Position numbers and translations under genes: made by a program. DNA of 64,000 bases, taken from assembly GCA_038142525.1 (NCBI GenBank), contig JAYQKE010000015.1, forward strand, positions 248,001 through 312,000, given 5' to 3'. The stretch is from CAJQHK01 sp038142525 (lineage in GTDB: Bacteria > Pseudomonadota > Alphaproteobacteria > Rickettsiales > UBA1997). Below the pieces are notes generated by a model. That model saw only the letters and a program-made list of their open reading frames with translations. It made no database searches and was not told where the DNA came from. This document shows positions 21,599-31,600 of the stretch, piece after piece. Position 1 is the stretch's first letter; every line of letters starts with the position of its first letter.

Positions 21599-21765
21599 AG
21601 ATTTTAAAGTTAAATACCACTTGGAGGGATGAAAAATAATCTAATTTATCCTATAAATCTAAGGATTAGTTGCATAATAGAACCACGATTCTAACAGAGA
21701 CTACTATTTTAATAAATGAATTAGGGACAAAGAATTTAAGTTCTGTCCACCCCAGTAGTAAATAT

Positions 21766-22767
21766 TTAATTAATTAAACCACGCTCCTTATAATATCTTA
21801 AAGCACCTTTATGAATTGGCGCATGGCTTCCATCTTTAACAGATTCACTCATCTTCATAGAAGAAAAAACTGGGTGCAATGTTTTAAAATCATCAAATTT
21901 ACCAAAAACCGCCTTAGTAAGGTTATATACTATTTCTTCTTCAATTTTAGATGATGTTACCAAAGTTGCTTTAATGCCAAAAGTTAAAATGTCTTCGGGA
22001 TTATTTTTATACATTCCTCCGGCTATATAAGATTTAACATATGAAGGATTGATTTTTATTAATTCTTTGATTGTTTTTTTATCAATATTAATGATTTTAA
22101 CCTTACAACCAGTATTACTATATTGAGTAACTTCTTGCAATACCCCATTTGGGTTTCCTGCCATATAAGTCATCACATCTATATCGCCATCACAAAGGGA
22201 TTTAATTTGATCAGATGGTGTAAGATTAGTAATTTTGGCAAAATCAGATTTGTTCCATTTTTTAGCTCTTAGTAAAACCTCCATAGTAGCATAAACCCCA
22301 GAATCTATTGGACCAAAATTCACAACCTTACCCTTTATTCCATTGATATCTGTGATACCAGAATCTTCAGTAACTATAATAGTGAATGTCTCAGTATATA
22401 AAGAAAAAACCGATCTTAAATCTTTAAATGGTTTTTGATCTGAAAAAAATCCAGTACCTTTATAAGAATGATATTGCCAATCTGATTGCGATATACCAAA
22501 TTCTACAATACCAGAACGAATAGCATTGATATTAGCAACTGAACCGCCAGTTGATTCAACAGAACATCTAATACCATGTTCTTTCCTCCCCCTATTGACC
22601 AAACGGCAAATAGCACCCCCAGCCGGATAATAAACACCAGTAATACCACCAGTTGCTACATTGATATATTTTGTTGTCGCCAATAAATCACTTGGGAATA
22701 TATTTATTAGAGAAAATAAAGTTACTAATAAAATTTTACTTACAATTTTGTTGCAATGGGATCTCAT
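21766..22767 (-). CDS. TAXI-family TRAP transporter solute-binding protein
   Basis: 333 residues with an N-terminal signal peptide (ILLVTLFSLINIFPSDLLA). The mature start INVATGGITGVYYPAGGAICR and then CSVESTGGSVANINAIRSG..FGISQSDW are hallmarks of the TAXI (TRAP-associated extracytoplasmic immunogenic) receptor family, which delivers dicarboxylates or amino acids such as glutamate to a fused TRAP permease. The substrate cannot be read from sequence. No permease gene is adjacent. It stands alone, 122 bp downstream of ggt, so a glutamate-type substrate would fit the context but is only a guess. Confidence 0.88.
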   Translation of the reverse strand: MRSHCNKIVSKILLVTLFSLINIFPSDLLATTKYINVATGGITGVYYPAGGAICRLVNRGRKEHGIRCSVESTGGSVANINAIRSGIVEFGISQSDWQYHSYKGTGFFSDQKPFKDLRSVFSLYTETFTIIVTEDSGITDINGIKGKVVNFGPIDSGVYATMEVLLRAKKWNKSDFAKITNLTPSDQIKSLCDGDIDVMTYMAGNPNGVLQEVTQYSNTGCKVKIINIDKKTIKELIKINPSYVKSYIAGGMYKNNPEDILTFGIKATLVTSSKIEEEIVYNLTKAVFGKFDDFKTLHPVFSSMKMSESVKDGSHAPIHKGALRYYKERGLIN

Positions 22768-22889
22768 ATCTATTTCTATTTATTTCTTATATCAAGCTCC
22801 TTTAAACTTGGTAATTTACATATTCATCACGCTGATGGCAGATTTTAATCATAGTAAAATTTATTTCAACAATAATTTATAATATAGTG

Positions 22890-24722
22890 TTATTGTCCTG
22901 ATGCAAAGCCATTACGACGATAATCTGCAAGACCGTGAATTATACCATCTTTAATTGCTATTGCTGTAATACCGCTACTGATATTCTTCAATTCAATTTT
23001 ATGACCAATATTCTTCAAATCAGATGAGATTTTTTCCAAATAAGTATTTTTTTCTAATTCTAAAACATCCTTTATTGCGATAAAATTAGGAAAATTAATT
23101 GCATCATCTATATCCATTTTCCAATCAAGATAAGCGATAATTGTTTTAGCAACATATTGTATTATGCGTGGTCCACCTGGAGATCCTACTATTAAAACCA
23201 AATTATCATCCTCATCAAAAACAAAAGTTGGAGACATTGAGCTTCTTGGTTGTTTTTTCGGTATAACTCTATTGATAACTCTCTTACCATTTACTTTTGG
23301 CTGAAAAGAAAAATCTGTCATTTGATTATTAAGCATAAATCCATCAACCATTAAATTTGATCCAAAAAGATATTCAATAGAGCTAGTCATTGATACAGCA
23401 TTACCTTCCTGATCAATTACCGATATATGAGTAGTGGAATTAGCTTCAAAATCATTGGGATTAATATAATAATTACTGCTTAATTTAAAATTACCTGGCT
23501 TGGGATTTTTAATAATTTTATCTGACTCTATTAAATCCGCCCTTTCTCTTAAATAGTCCTTATTGAGTAATTTTTTTAGCGGAATCTTTTTTGTATCTGC
23601 AATATATTTATTACGATCTTGATAAGCTAATTTTGTAGCTTCTGCTATTAAATGTATTGTTTTTGGCGATGTTGGAGGAAGAAATTCTAGATTAAAGCCT
23701 TCTAAAATCGACAATATTTGTAATAAAGTTATACCTCCAGAGCTTGGTGGTAACATGGAACAAATTTTATATGAATGATAATATGAGCAAAGCACTTCTC
23801 CTTTTTTGCTACGATAATTTTTTAAATCTTTTAAAGATAAATATCCTGGATTCTCAGATTCTTGAACTTTTTTGACTATATTTTTAGAGATTTTACCATC
23901 ATAAAAACTTTTGATACCTTCATTAGCAATTAGAGATAAAGTATCAGCCAATTTTTTATTATAAATAATCTCGCCATTTTCCTTAATTTGACCATCTTCA
24001 TTAAAATAAAGATTTTTTAAATCTGAATTATCTTTTAAATATTTTACATCTTTAAGGATAGTTTTAATCTTATCTTCCATCGGAAAACCCTCCTTTGCCA
24101 ATTTTATCGCTGGGTCAAATAAAGTTTGCCATTTTAATTTACCATATTTTTTATGAGATTCTTTCATGATTTTTAAGAGGCCCGGCGTTCCAACTGACAA
24201 GCCACCATTAACAGCCTCCTGAAACTCCATAGCCAAACCATCTTTTTTAAGAAACATTTTATCATGCGACTTTGCTGGAGCAGTTTCTCGACCATTATAA
24301 TAAATAGATTTATTCTTCTTTTTATCGTGATATAATAAAAAAGCACCACCACCAATACCCGATGATTGAGGTTCGACAACATTTAAAACCAATTGCGCCG
24401 CAATTGCTGCATCTATGGCATTACCCCCTTTTTTTAACATTTTTGCTCCAGCTTCAGAGGCTCTCTTATCAAGAGTAGAAACCATAAATTTTTTGCCTGT
24501 TATTTTTTCTTGCTTCTTAAATTCTGGATATTCTTCACCTTGCCAATCATCATTATTATAATTGTCTAATTTATTCTCGATCTTGGCATTGCTAACAGAA
24601 TCCTGATTTGTATATTTAAGATTTTGTAGGGAATTTATTATTTTCTCTGAAAATAAAAATACTAAGATCACAATTACTATAATAGCAATGCTTGATAATA
24701 TTTTTCTTTGATTTTTAGTCAT
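22890..24722 (-). CDS. ggt: Gamma-glutamyltransferase
   Basis: 610 intact residues. A signal-anchor (about residues 9-30) exports it. The large-subunit region has GGNAIDAAIAAQLVLNVVEPQSSGIGGG and the substrate Arg in NGRETAPA. The proenzyme should cut itself before Thr430 in NSTTHISVIDQEGNAVSMT, which becomes the nucleophile. The oxyanion-side motif reads GSPGGPRII (usually GSPGGSRI) and LNNQMTDFS is typical. It breaks gamma-glutamyl bonds of glutathione or gamma-glutamyl peptides in the periplasm. It overlaps corC by 8 bp and is last in the rlpA-metZ-hypothetical-corC-ggt operon. Confidence 0.93.
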   Translation of the reverse strand: MTKNQRKILSSIAIIVIVILVFLFSEKIINSLQNLKYTNQDSVSNAKIENKLDNYNNDDWQGEEYPEFKKQEKITGKKFMVSTLDKRASEAGAKMLKKGGNAIDAAIAAQLVLNVVEPQSSGIGGGAFLLYHDKKKNKSIYYNGRETAPAKSHDKMFLKKDGLAMEFQEAVNGGLSVGTPGLLKIMKESHKKYGKLKWQTLFDPAIKLAKEGFPMEDKIKTILKDVKYLKDNSDLKNLYFNEDGQIKENGEIIYNKKLADTLSLIANEGIKSFYDGKISKNIVKKVQESENPGYLSLKDLKNYRSKKGEVLCSYYHSYKICSMLPPSSGGITLLQILSILEGFNLEFLPPTSPKTIHLIAEATKLAYQDRNKYIADTKKIPLKKLLNKDYLRERADLIESDKIIKNPKPGNFKLSSNYYINPNDFEANSTTHISVIDQEGNAVSMTSSIEYLFGSNLMVDGFMLNNQMTDFSFQPKVNGKRVINRVIPKKQPRSSMSPTFVFDEDDNLVLIVGSPGGPRIIQYVAKTIIAYLDWKMDIDDAINFPNFIAIKDVLELEKNTYLEKISSDLKNIGHKIELKNISSGITAIAIKDGIIHGLADYRRNGFASGQ

Positions 24723-25995
24723 AATCTTCTTCTAATTTTGGTAATTTCTTAATAGTTAAACTCTTTATTTGATTATTTTGTTTTTGCAAAATCCTAAATC
24801 TAAATCCGTCAAATTCAAATTCTTCATTTTCTTCTGGAATTTTACCAATATTAGTAATAACAAAACCACTAATTGTTGAAGAATTATCATCATTCTCTTT
24901 TAAATTCCAATTTAATTCTCGATTTACATCGCGAATTGGCACTTTACCATCTATTTTAAAATGCTCATGGGGTAATTTAGTAATTTTACTTTTACCTTCA
25001 TGATCAAATTCTCCAATTATTTCTTCAATTATATCAGCTAAGGTTACCAAACCATCAATTGTGCCATATTCATCAACAACAATAGCCACTGATTCCTTTT
25101 TTTGTTTAAAATCCATTAATTGATGACCAATACGATTTTGTGGCGGAATAAAAAGAGGTTTAGAAGTAATATTTTGTAATTTAATTTTACTTAAATCACC
25201 AGAATATTTATTAATATTAAGAATTAATTGCCTCATATCCAAAATTGAGATAATATTATCTTCATTTTTTTCCCAGAGAGGTATTTTACTATGATTAATT
25301 TCAAAGGCCTGTTTAATTATCAATTTTAAATCCTGCTTGATATTAATTGATTTGACATCTTTTCTGTGAGTTATGATTTCTGAAATTTCAACCTCTTTAA
25401 GATCAAGAACGCCATTAATCATGTCCTTATCAGATTTTAAAAAAGCACCTTGACTATGTTTTAATTCTACCACACCTCTAATTTCTTCCAAGTGAGAACT
25501 GGGACTTGTCTTATTACCTTCTTTTTCCTTATATAGCAAATTAGTAAATTTAGTACTAAAAAAGGTTAATGGTGTAAGAATTTTACTAAAAAATAATAGG
25601 AAAGGTGACAGGAAAAGAGCGATTTTTTCAGATTTTTTTAAAGCATAGGTTTTTGGTGTAATTTCACTAAAAATAACAATCAAGATAGTCATAATTGCCG
25701 TTGCCAATAACACTCCCTTATCACCACCAAAATATTCTATAGCCAAACCAGTTGCAAGGGCAGAAGCTAAAATATTAACAATATTATTACCAATAAGGAT
25801 TGTAGCCATTAATTTATCTCTTTTAGCAAGTAATTTTTCCACAATTTTAGCTCTTTTATTGCCATCTTTGGCTAAGCGGTGAATTTTACCTTCTGAAGAG
25901 GCAGTAAAGCCAGTTTCAGAACCAGAAAAAAAGGCTGATATTATCAGTAAGACAATAATTGATATGAGATATATTAAATTATGATATTCTATCAT
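24715..25995 (-). CDS. CNNM / CorC-family transporter with CBS pair
   Basis: 426 residues. Residues about 1-190 form a CNNM (DUF21) membrane domain with FFSGSETGFTASSEGKIHRLA near the start and SEITPKTYAL. A CBS pair spans about 200-330, including VAIVVDEYGTIDGLVTLADIIEEIIGE. The C-terminal CorC_HlyC domain runs from about 335 to the end. Family members are tied to Mg2+ or Co2+ efflux and are often mislabelled hemolysins. It starts 8 bp after the stop of the hypothetical gene and overlaps ggt. Confidence 0.88.
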   Translation of the reverse strand: MIEYHNLIYLISIIVLLIISAFFSGSETGFTASSEGKIHRLAKDGNKRAKIVEKLLAKRDKLMATILIGNNIVNILASALATGLAIEYFGGDKGVLLATAIMTILIVIFSEITPKTYALKKSEKIALFLSPFLLFFSKILTPLTFFSTKFTNLLYKEKEGNKTSPSSHLEEIRGVVELKHSQGAFLKSDKDMINGVLDLKEVEISEIITHRKDVKSINIKQDLKLIIKQAFEINHSKIPLWEKNEDNIISILDMRQLILNINKYSGDLSKIKLQNITSKPLFIPPQNRIGHQLMDFKQKKESVAIVVDEYGTIDGLVTLADIIEEIIGEFDHEGKSKITKLPHEHFKIDGKVPIRDVNRELNWNLKENDDNSSTISGFVITNIGKIPEENEEFEFDGFRFRILQKQNNQIKSLTIKKLPKLEEDYD

Positions 25996-26003
25996 TTATC
26001 ATA

Positions 26004-26750
26004 TTATTTCTGTTGTTGCGGTTGAGGAATTTTTTGCTCTTGTTCTTCTGCTCTTGCTCCTTTGGGAGATGTTGATGGGGTCATTTTTTTTATTACATTG
26101 TCTATTATGTCTTTTAGATCTTCTGAGTTGCATTTTTTAATTTCCCCTATCAATTCCTTCTTGGCAATAGATCTATCTTGGAAGATTTGGTCAAAATTTT
26201 CATCAGTAATTTGTTCTAGATGCTGTACTAGATTTTGTAAATCCAATCCTTGACTTAATAATTGGGATAATATTTTTATAATTCCAACCTTATTGACTGC
26301 TTTTACTTCAGAACTATCTTCATCAAATGACAATGGCTCTTTTGCTATTCTATTTATAACATGTTTTTCTTGTTGACCATCTGTCCTAGCCTCTATTTCA
26401 CCTTTTAAAGACTCCACTTCTTTTGATAATGTCTTTAATTCCTCTATATTTTCTGATGATATGGCAGAAGAAATCATATTGCGCAAAACACCTTCAAAAT
26501 AAGTTTTGGCAAGATTACTGGCTTGCATTTGAACTAATCTTAATAGAAATTCTAAATCATTTTTAACTTCGGATTGTAATGTTCTATTATCTTCTTCTGA
26601 TATTTTAATGTCTGAAGGAATATTTTTTACCGCTTTATTAAGAAATTCCTCTTTATCACCTCCTAAATCATAACTTCCTGATTCTAAAAATACATTACCT
26701 TGTTCCTCCACTTTCCAAGTTATGTCGTCTGCTGTAACTTCAATAGTCAT
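26004..26750 (-). CDS. Hypothetical acidic, helical protein
   Basis: 248 residues; I do not recognise a family. There is no signal peptide or membrane segment. The N-terminal 30 residues look beta-rich, residues about 50-200 are rich in Glu, Lys, Leu and Ser with coiled-coil-like heptads, and the last 25 residues are Pro/Gln/Glu-rich and probably disordered. It lies in an operon between metZ and corC (41 bp and 8 bp gaps), but none of the neighbours hints at its job. A secreted effector is conceivable in a type IV secretion organism, without direct support. Confidence 0.65.
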   Translation of the reverse strand: MTIEVTADDITWKVEEQGNVFLESGSYDLGGDKEEFLNKAVKNIPSDIKISEEDNRTLQSEVKNDLEFLLRLVQMQASNLAKTYFEGVLRNMISSAISSENIEELKTLSKEVESLKGEIEARTDGQQEKHVINRIAKEPLSFDEDSSEVKAVNKVGIIKILSQLLSQGLDLQNLVQHLEQITDENFDQIFQDRSIAKKELIGEIKKCNSEDLKDIIDNVIKKMTPSTSPKGARAEEQEQKIPQPQQQK

Positions 26751-26791
26751 ATCAAATAATTAAATTTTTAAACTCTATGATATATTTTTTT

Positions 26792-27997
26792 CTAAATAAT
26801 GGCAAGAGAATTTTTGATATCTTGCATCAAATCATCGACATTTTCCAAGCCAACAGATAAGCGACATAAATCATCGCTAATTCCAACTTCTGCTCTACCC
26901 TCCTCTCCCATATTATAGTGAGTGGTAGTTGCTGGATGGGTAATTAGTGATTTTGAATCGCCCAAATTATTAGAAATATCAATTAATTTAAGATTATTCA
27001 TAAATTTAAAAGCATTTTTTTTGACACCTTTAATTTCAAAAGCAATAAGACTACCACCTTTGCTCATTTGTTTTTTGAAAATATCATATTGCGGGTGAGA
27101 TTGTAATTCTGGATAAAGAGTTGCGCTAATTTTTGGATGAGAATCTAAAAATTTGGCAATTTGTAAAGCATTTTGACATTGTTTTTCAACTCTTAAAGTA
27201 AAAGTTTCAAGGCTTTTTAAAACTAACCAAGCATTAAAAGGACTTAAAGCCGGACCAGTATGGCGATGAAAAGGCAATAGAGTTTCGGTAATAAATTCCT
27301 CACGACCAAGAACTGCCCCACCAAGAGATTTACCACCACCATCCATATGTTTAGTTGTAGAATAAACAATAATATCAACTCCCAATTCCAATGGTTTTTG
27401 GGTGTAAGGAGTAGCAAAAATATTATCAACAATGAAAGTTGCCTGATGTTTTTTGCAAAGATCGGCCACAAATTTAATATCAATTAATTCTAAATTGGGA
27501 TTGGCAGGGCTTTCAATAAAGACCATTTTGGTATTTTTCTTAAAGGCTTTTTGCCATTCTTTTTCACTAGTGCCGTCAATTAAAGAAATTTCAACACCAT
27601 AATTTGGTAGAATTTTAGTGATAATATGATTGCAAGAACCAAATAATACTTTGGAAGCAATTAAATGATCACCAGCTTTGATTTGACACATGATTGAAGC
27701 AAAAACTGCAGCCATACCGCTGGCTAAAACGCAGCATTTTTCTGCCCCTTCAATTAAAGCCAAACGATCTTCAAGCATTTTTAATGTAGGGTTGAGATAG
27801 CGAGAATAAACATAGCCAGGATCTTCACCATTAAATCTAGTTTCAGCAGTTTCGGCGTCATTATAACAAAAACCTGAATTCATAAAAATTGCTTCGCTAG
27901 TTTCACCAAAATTGGAGCGTAATGTACCACCTCTAATAAGCTGAGTTTCAATTTTTGTTTTTGTAAAATCGATATTTTTATTTTTATAATTTGTCAT
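26792..27997 (-). CDS. metZ: O-succinylhomoserine sulfhydrylase / cystathionine-lyase family (MetZ-like)
   Basis: 401 residues of the Cys/Met-metabolism PLP family. Features: TQLIRGGTLRSNFGETSEAIF at the start, YVYSRYLNPTLKMLEDRLALIEGAE, SGMAAVFASIMCQI, the Asp that binds the pyridine ring in FIVDNIFATPYTQKPLELG, and the PLP Lys in VYSTTKHMDGGGKSLGG. ETSEAIF and the DGGGKSLGG segment are typical of MetZ, which makes homocysteine from O-succinylhomoserine and sulfide. Assignment within the family is tentative. Its start shares one base with the rlpA stop, so it is probably translationally coupled. Confidence 0.85.
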   Translation of the reverse strand: MTNYKNKNIDFTKTKIETQLIRGGTLRSNFGETSEAIFMNSGFCYNDAETAETRFNGEDPGYVYSRYLNPTLKMLEDRLALIEGAEKCCVLASGMAAVFASIMCQIKAGDHLIASKVLFGSCNHIITKILPNYGVEISLIDGTSEKEWQKAFKKNTKMVFIESPANPNLELIDIKFVADLCKKHQATFIVDNIFATPYTQKPLELGVDIIVYSTTKHMDGGGKSLGGAVLGREEFITETLLPFHRHTGPALSPFNAWLVLKSLETFTLRVEKQCQNALQIAKFLDSHPKISATLYPELQSHPQYDIFKKQMSKGGSLIAFEIKGVKKNAFKFMNNLKLIDISNNLGDSKSLITHPATTTHYNMGEEGRAEVGISDDLCRLSVGLENVDDLMQDIKNSLAII

Positions 27998-28630
27998 TAT
28001 TTTAATCCTAAATTTTGTAATAAATCTTCAGTTTCTTCGGCTAAATATTCTACCCTTACATTAACAACGCCTTTATCTTTAAAATCAAGTCTCTTGGCTG
28101 ATTCTTTGGATAAATCGATTATTCTATCATTAGCAAAGGGGCCCCGATCATTGATTCTGACTTTAATTGATTTACCATTCTCAAGATTAGTTACTTGAGC
28201 TATTGAAGGAAGAGGTATGGTTCTATGAGCTGCAGTCAAATCATTCATATTATAAATTTCACCATTAGCTGTTAATTTTTCATGAAACTTTTCCCCATAC
28301 CAAGAGGCCTGTCCAGTTTCTTCAAAATAATTATATTTTTGTGGTACATAAGTAATACCATCAATTTCATAAGGATTTCCTACTTTATAATAGCCCTGAT
28401 ATTTTTGATCATTTGATGTAAGATTTTCTTCAAAATTATATTCCTCATCATATATGGATATTTTACTATCTTGACTAATTTCTTTTATTTTTTTATATTT
28501 CTTACGGTCATAATCCAGATGTCCATAGTTTGCGATCAACCATTCTTTTGGTTCTGAAGCTAGATTCTGGCGATTCACAAGCAGATAAAAAACTTACTAA
28601 TAATATGGATGCAACTATATTACTTATCAT
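27997..28630 (-). CDS. rlpA: RlpA-like septal lipoprotein (frame broken near the N-terminus)
   Basis: About 211 residues. The ATG at 28630 gives a lipoprotein signal with lipobox LSAC (Cys about residue 18), but that frame must shift near 28560-28575 to join the main frame. The main frame carries the double-psi beta barrel (about residues 105-200): ETGQASWYGEKFHEKLTANGE, MNDLTAAHRTIPLPS and VRINDRGPFANDRIIDLS. RlpA cuts or binds denuded glycans at the division site. No SPOR domain is fused to it; a separate SPOR lipoprotein lies at 60583-61329. Its start is 12 bp from the divergent giant-protein start. Confidence 0.85.
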
Positions 28631-28642
28631 AATATAAAATTA

Positions 28643-31600
28643 ATGATATTTTTTAAAATAATAATTTTTATATTTTTTTTTTCTTAGTAAGCAATAATGT
28701 TTTTGCCTCATCACTTCCTGATTGTGAAGATTTTTTAGAACCAACCCCAAAGAATTTAAATAGTAACCCAGCGCCAAAAAATATATCACGACCAGGTCTC
28801 AATTGTAATTATTATATTAATGGTCAAAAAATCGATGGTAAAAAAGTTGCTGCCCAAGAAATGCCACCATGCGGTAAAGTTGTAAATCCTGAGCCTCGTA
28901 TAAATTGTATGAATTTAGCAGATTTACCATCTTGCCTAGTTTTTGCTGATGCAGATCGTAAAGCTCTAAGAAATTGTATTAGAATTGGCGATGGTAAAAA
29001 CAGAACCTCTCCTACCAATATAGAAGATATTTGTAAACCACTTGTCAATGGCAGTTATGAAGATGGTAAAGAAGAAGGAATTAATTGTGTAAGATTTTGT
29101 TACTCAAATATTGCTGATGATCCAATAGGATGTATTCCAAGAAAATATCATCATTATAGCCATTTTGACACTGTTGGTGGTTCTCGTGATATTAAAGATA
29201 GGTTAGCATCAAGATCCGACACTAAATTACAATATAATTGTAGAAAACTAACTTCAGAAGAGTTGGATTTTTTCAGTGACGAATTTTTATCTCCAAATTG
29301 TTCTAATGTTCGAAAAATTAATGATAATGGTAATATTGAAAATAAAACAACTAAATCTATACGGGAAGGCAGTGAAGTAGAGATAGTAATGGATTATAAT
29401 CCTGGAGTTAGCTGCAGATATCCATTATGTGATGATAATTTTATGTCAATTGACTCAGCAATTAATAACATTATTCAAATTCCAAATGACAGGACTGATC
29501 CAGATGACAATTCCAAATATGTCGCTTTAAAAAATTGCACTAATGACCCATCTCAAAGCTTTATTGTTGCTGATAAAATAGTTTGTAATGATAATAATCG
29601 TAAATGTTATGATTTTGTACCTGCTCAAATTGAAAAATTAGTCTCTTCTGCCAACATGCTTGATAAATGTTTAAGTAGAGCAACTGATGATAGAGCTACT
29701 GCGAATTGTTTTTTAGTGAGAGAGCAAGAAAAAATGTGTCAAATTCATAAAAGTTTGGGGCCCAATTGTGCCCAAAAATGCTATGGAAATGATGCGCCAG
29801 CTAATCCAAAGGCTGGTGTAAATTGCTTTTATACGAATCGATGTAATGATTTGCCAAAATCTGAAGGCAACCCCGATCCTGGTGTAAATTGTTATGATAA
29901 TACAACGACTGATGGCTTAGCCAAACCGATGGTGAATTGTAATTATTATGATATTATCTTACCAAATCGCTACAAATCTGAAGATGCTGATTTTGATCGA
30001 GATATACATATTGCTCTTTATGGTAACGACACTAATTATCCTAATTATACTAATGGTAAAGAGGATAATTTTTCTCGATATAGGAAGAGATTTTTTCAGG
30101 ATAAGGGAGGTCAGAATATATATTTACCTTACAATAATTTAGAAACAGCAAATTTTGCTATTGATAATAATACAGGTAAATTTCCAGATTATTTTGAACA
30201 AAATATTTGTAATCATGAAGATAGTTACTGTTTACTACCTCGCGCCGCTGATTGTAATTATCCAGATGATGCACATGTCACTAAAATGTGTAATGCCAGA
30301 TATAATTTTGCAGAAGAAGATTTATCTGAAGATTATAGTGAAAATCCCAATCTTAATTCCGAAAATCATATTATAGCAGAAAATATTTATAATGATGCTG
30401 ATCAAGATTGGTTTTACAAACCTTACCCTCTAATTGACAAGGGTAGTACGAATAATAACAATAGGCAATTTCGTAATATTGTTAAATGGAATAATTTTAT
30501 TTCTTGGGGAGAAAATTATAATGGCTCACTTTTTCAATTTGGCCCAGATAATCAATCTATAATTCCAAGAAATGATAAAGGTAATCTCAATAGTAAATAT
30601 GAAGTTAATGGCGATAATAGTTACGGTAGAGGTGCCAAATCTAATAGATTGTGTTACAGCTATGGTGATTTATTAGAGCTTGATATCCTCAATAGAGGCG
30701 AAATAATAAAAAAAACATTAGTTATGACAGGAATAGCAACGGGTATTAGTCTTATTATTGGCTGTCCCGGCTTGCTTTGCATACCTCCTCTTGTAGTTGC
30801 CGCATTTATTACTACTTTTGATAAATTAATTAATGAGTTTAATTTTGATAAATTTATTTCTCCTAAACAATGTTTTGCTCCCATAATTCATATTAGAAGT
30901 AATAATCTTGCTAGTTCTAATGTTTCTGCCTATAAGGGCGGCGATACCAATGCTGGCGATAATGATCAAACACATTATGAATTTCAATATGATGAAATTA
31001 TTATTAATAATGATTTATTAAAAAAATATAGCTTTATGGATGACTCTATCTATTCATCATCCAAACATTTGCCAGAGAATAATTATTTCAAACAGGAATT
31101 TTTGTCAGAAGATGATTTTTCTACAGATATCATGATTAAAAATAATGATGGTAGTAAAGATTTATCAAAAATTATCCTAACTAAAGATGCTTATATTATG
31201 GGTGGTGTGGTGACAGAGAATCATGGATCCCATTTAAAATATAAAGTTAGAGCCTGTATGAGGTTTGATGGGGGAGCTAGAAGTTGCAATGTTTCTTGTA
31301 ACTTCCTATTTTGTCACAAACAAAAATGTGGCTATGATGAATGTACTGATTTATTAATTGATGGTAAAAAACCTCAGGCATGCTCTGTAGTTAAAATGGG
31401 AAGTGATGGTTTAGAAAGAAAAACTTCACAAGAATTTCAACTAGATGGAAAATCTTGCGCTGCTAAAATATCTGAAGATCATATTTTTACCCTTTCTTCT
31501 GGCTCTGTTAGACTTAGGGCGGTAATTTATCCTGATAGATATATTTGCGTTTTTGCTGATGCCAAACATGGGGGTCAGGGTGATTCAGCTCCTTGGAAAG

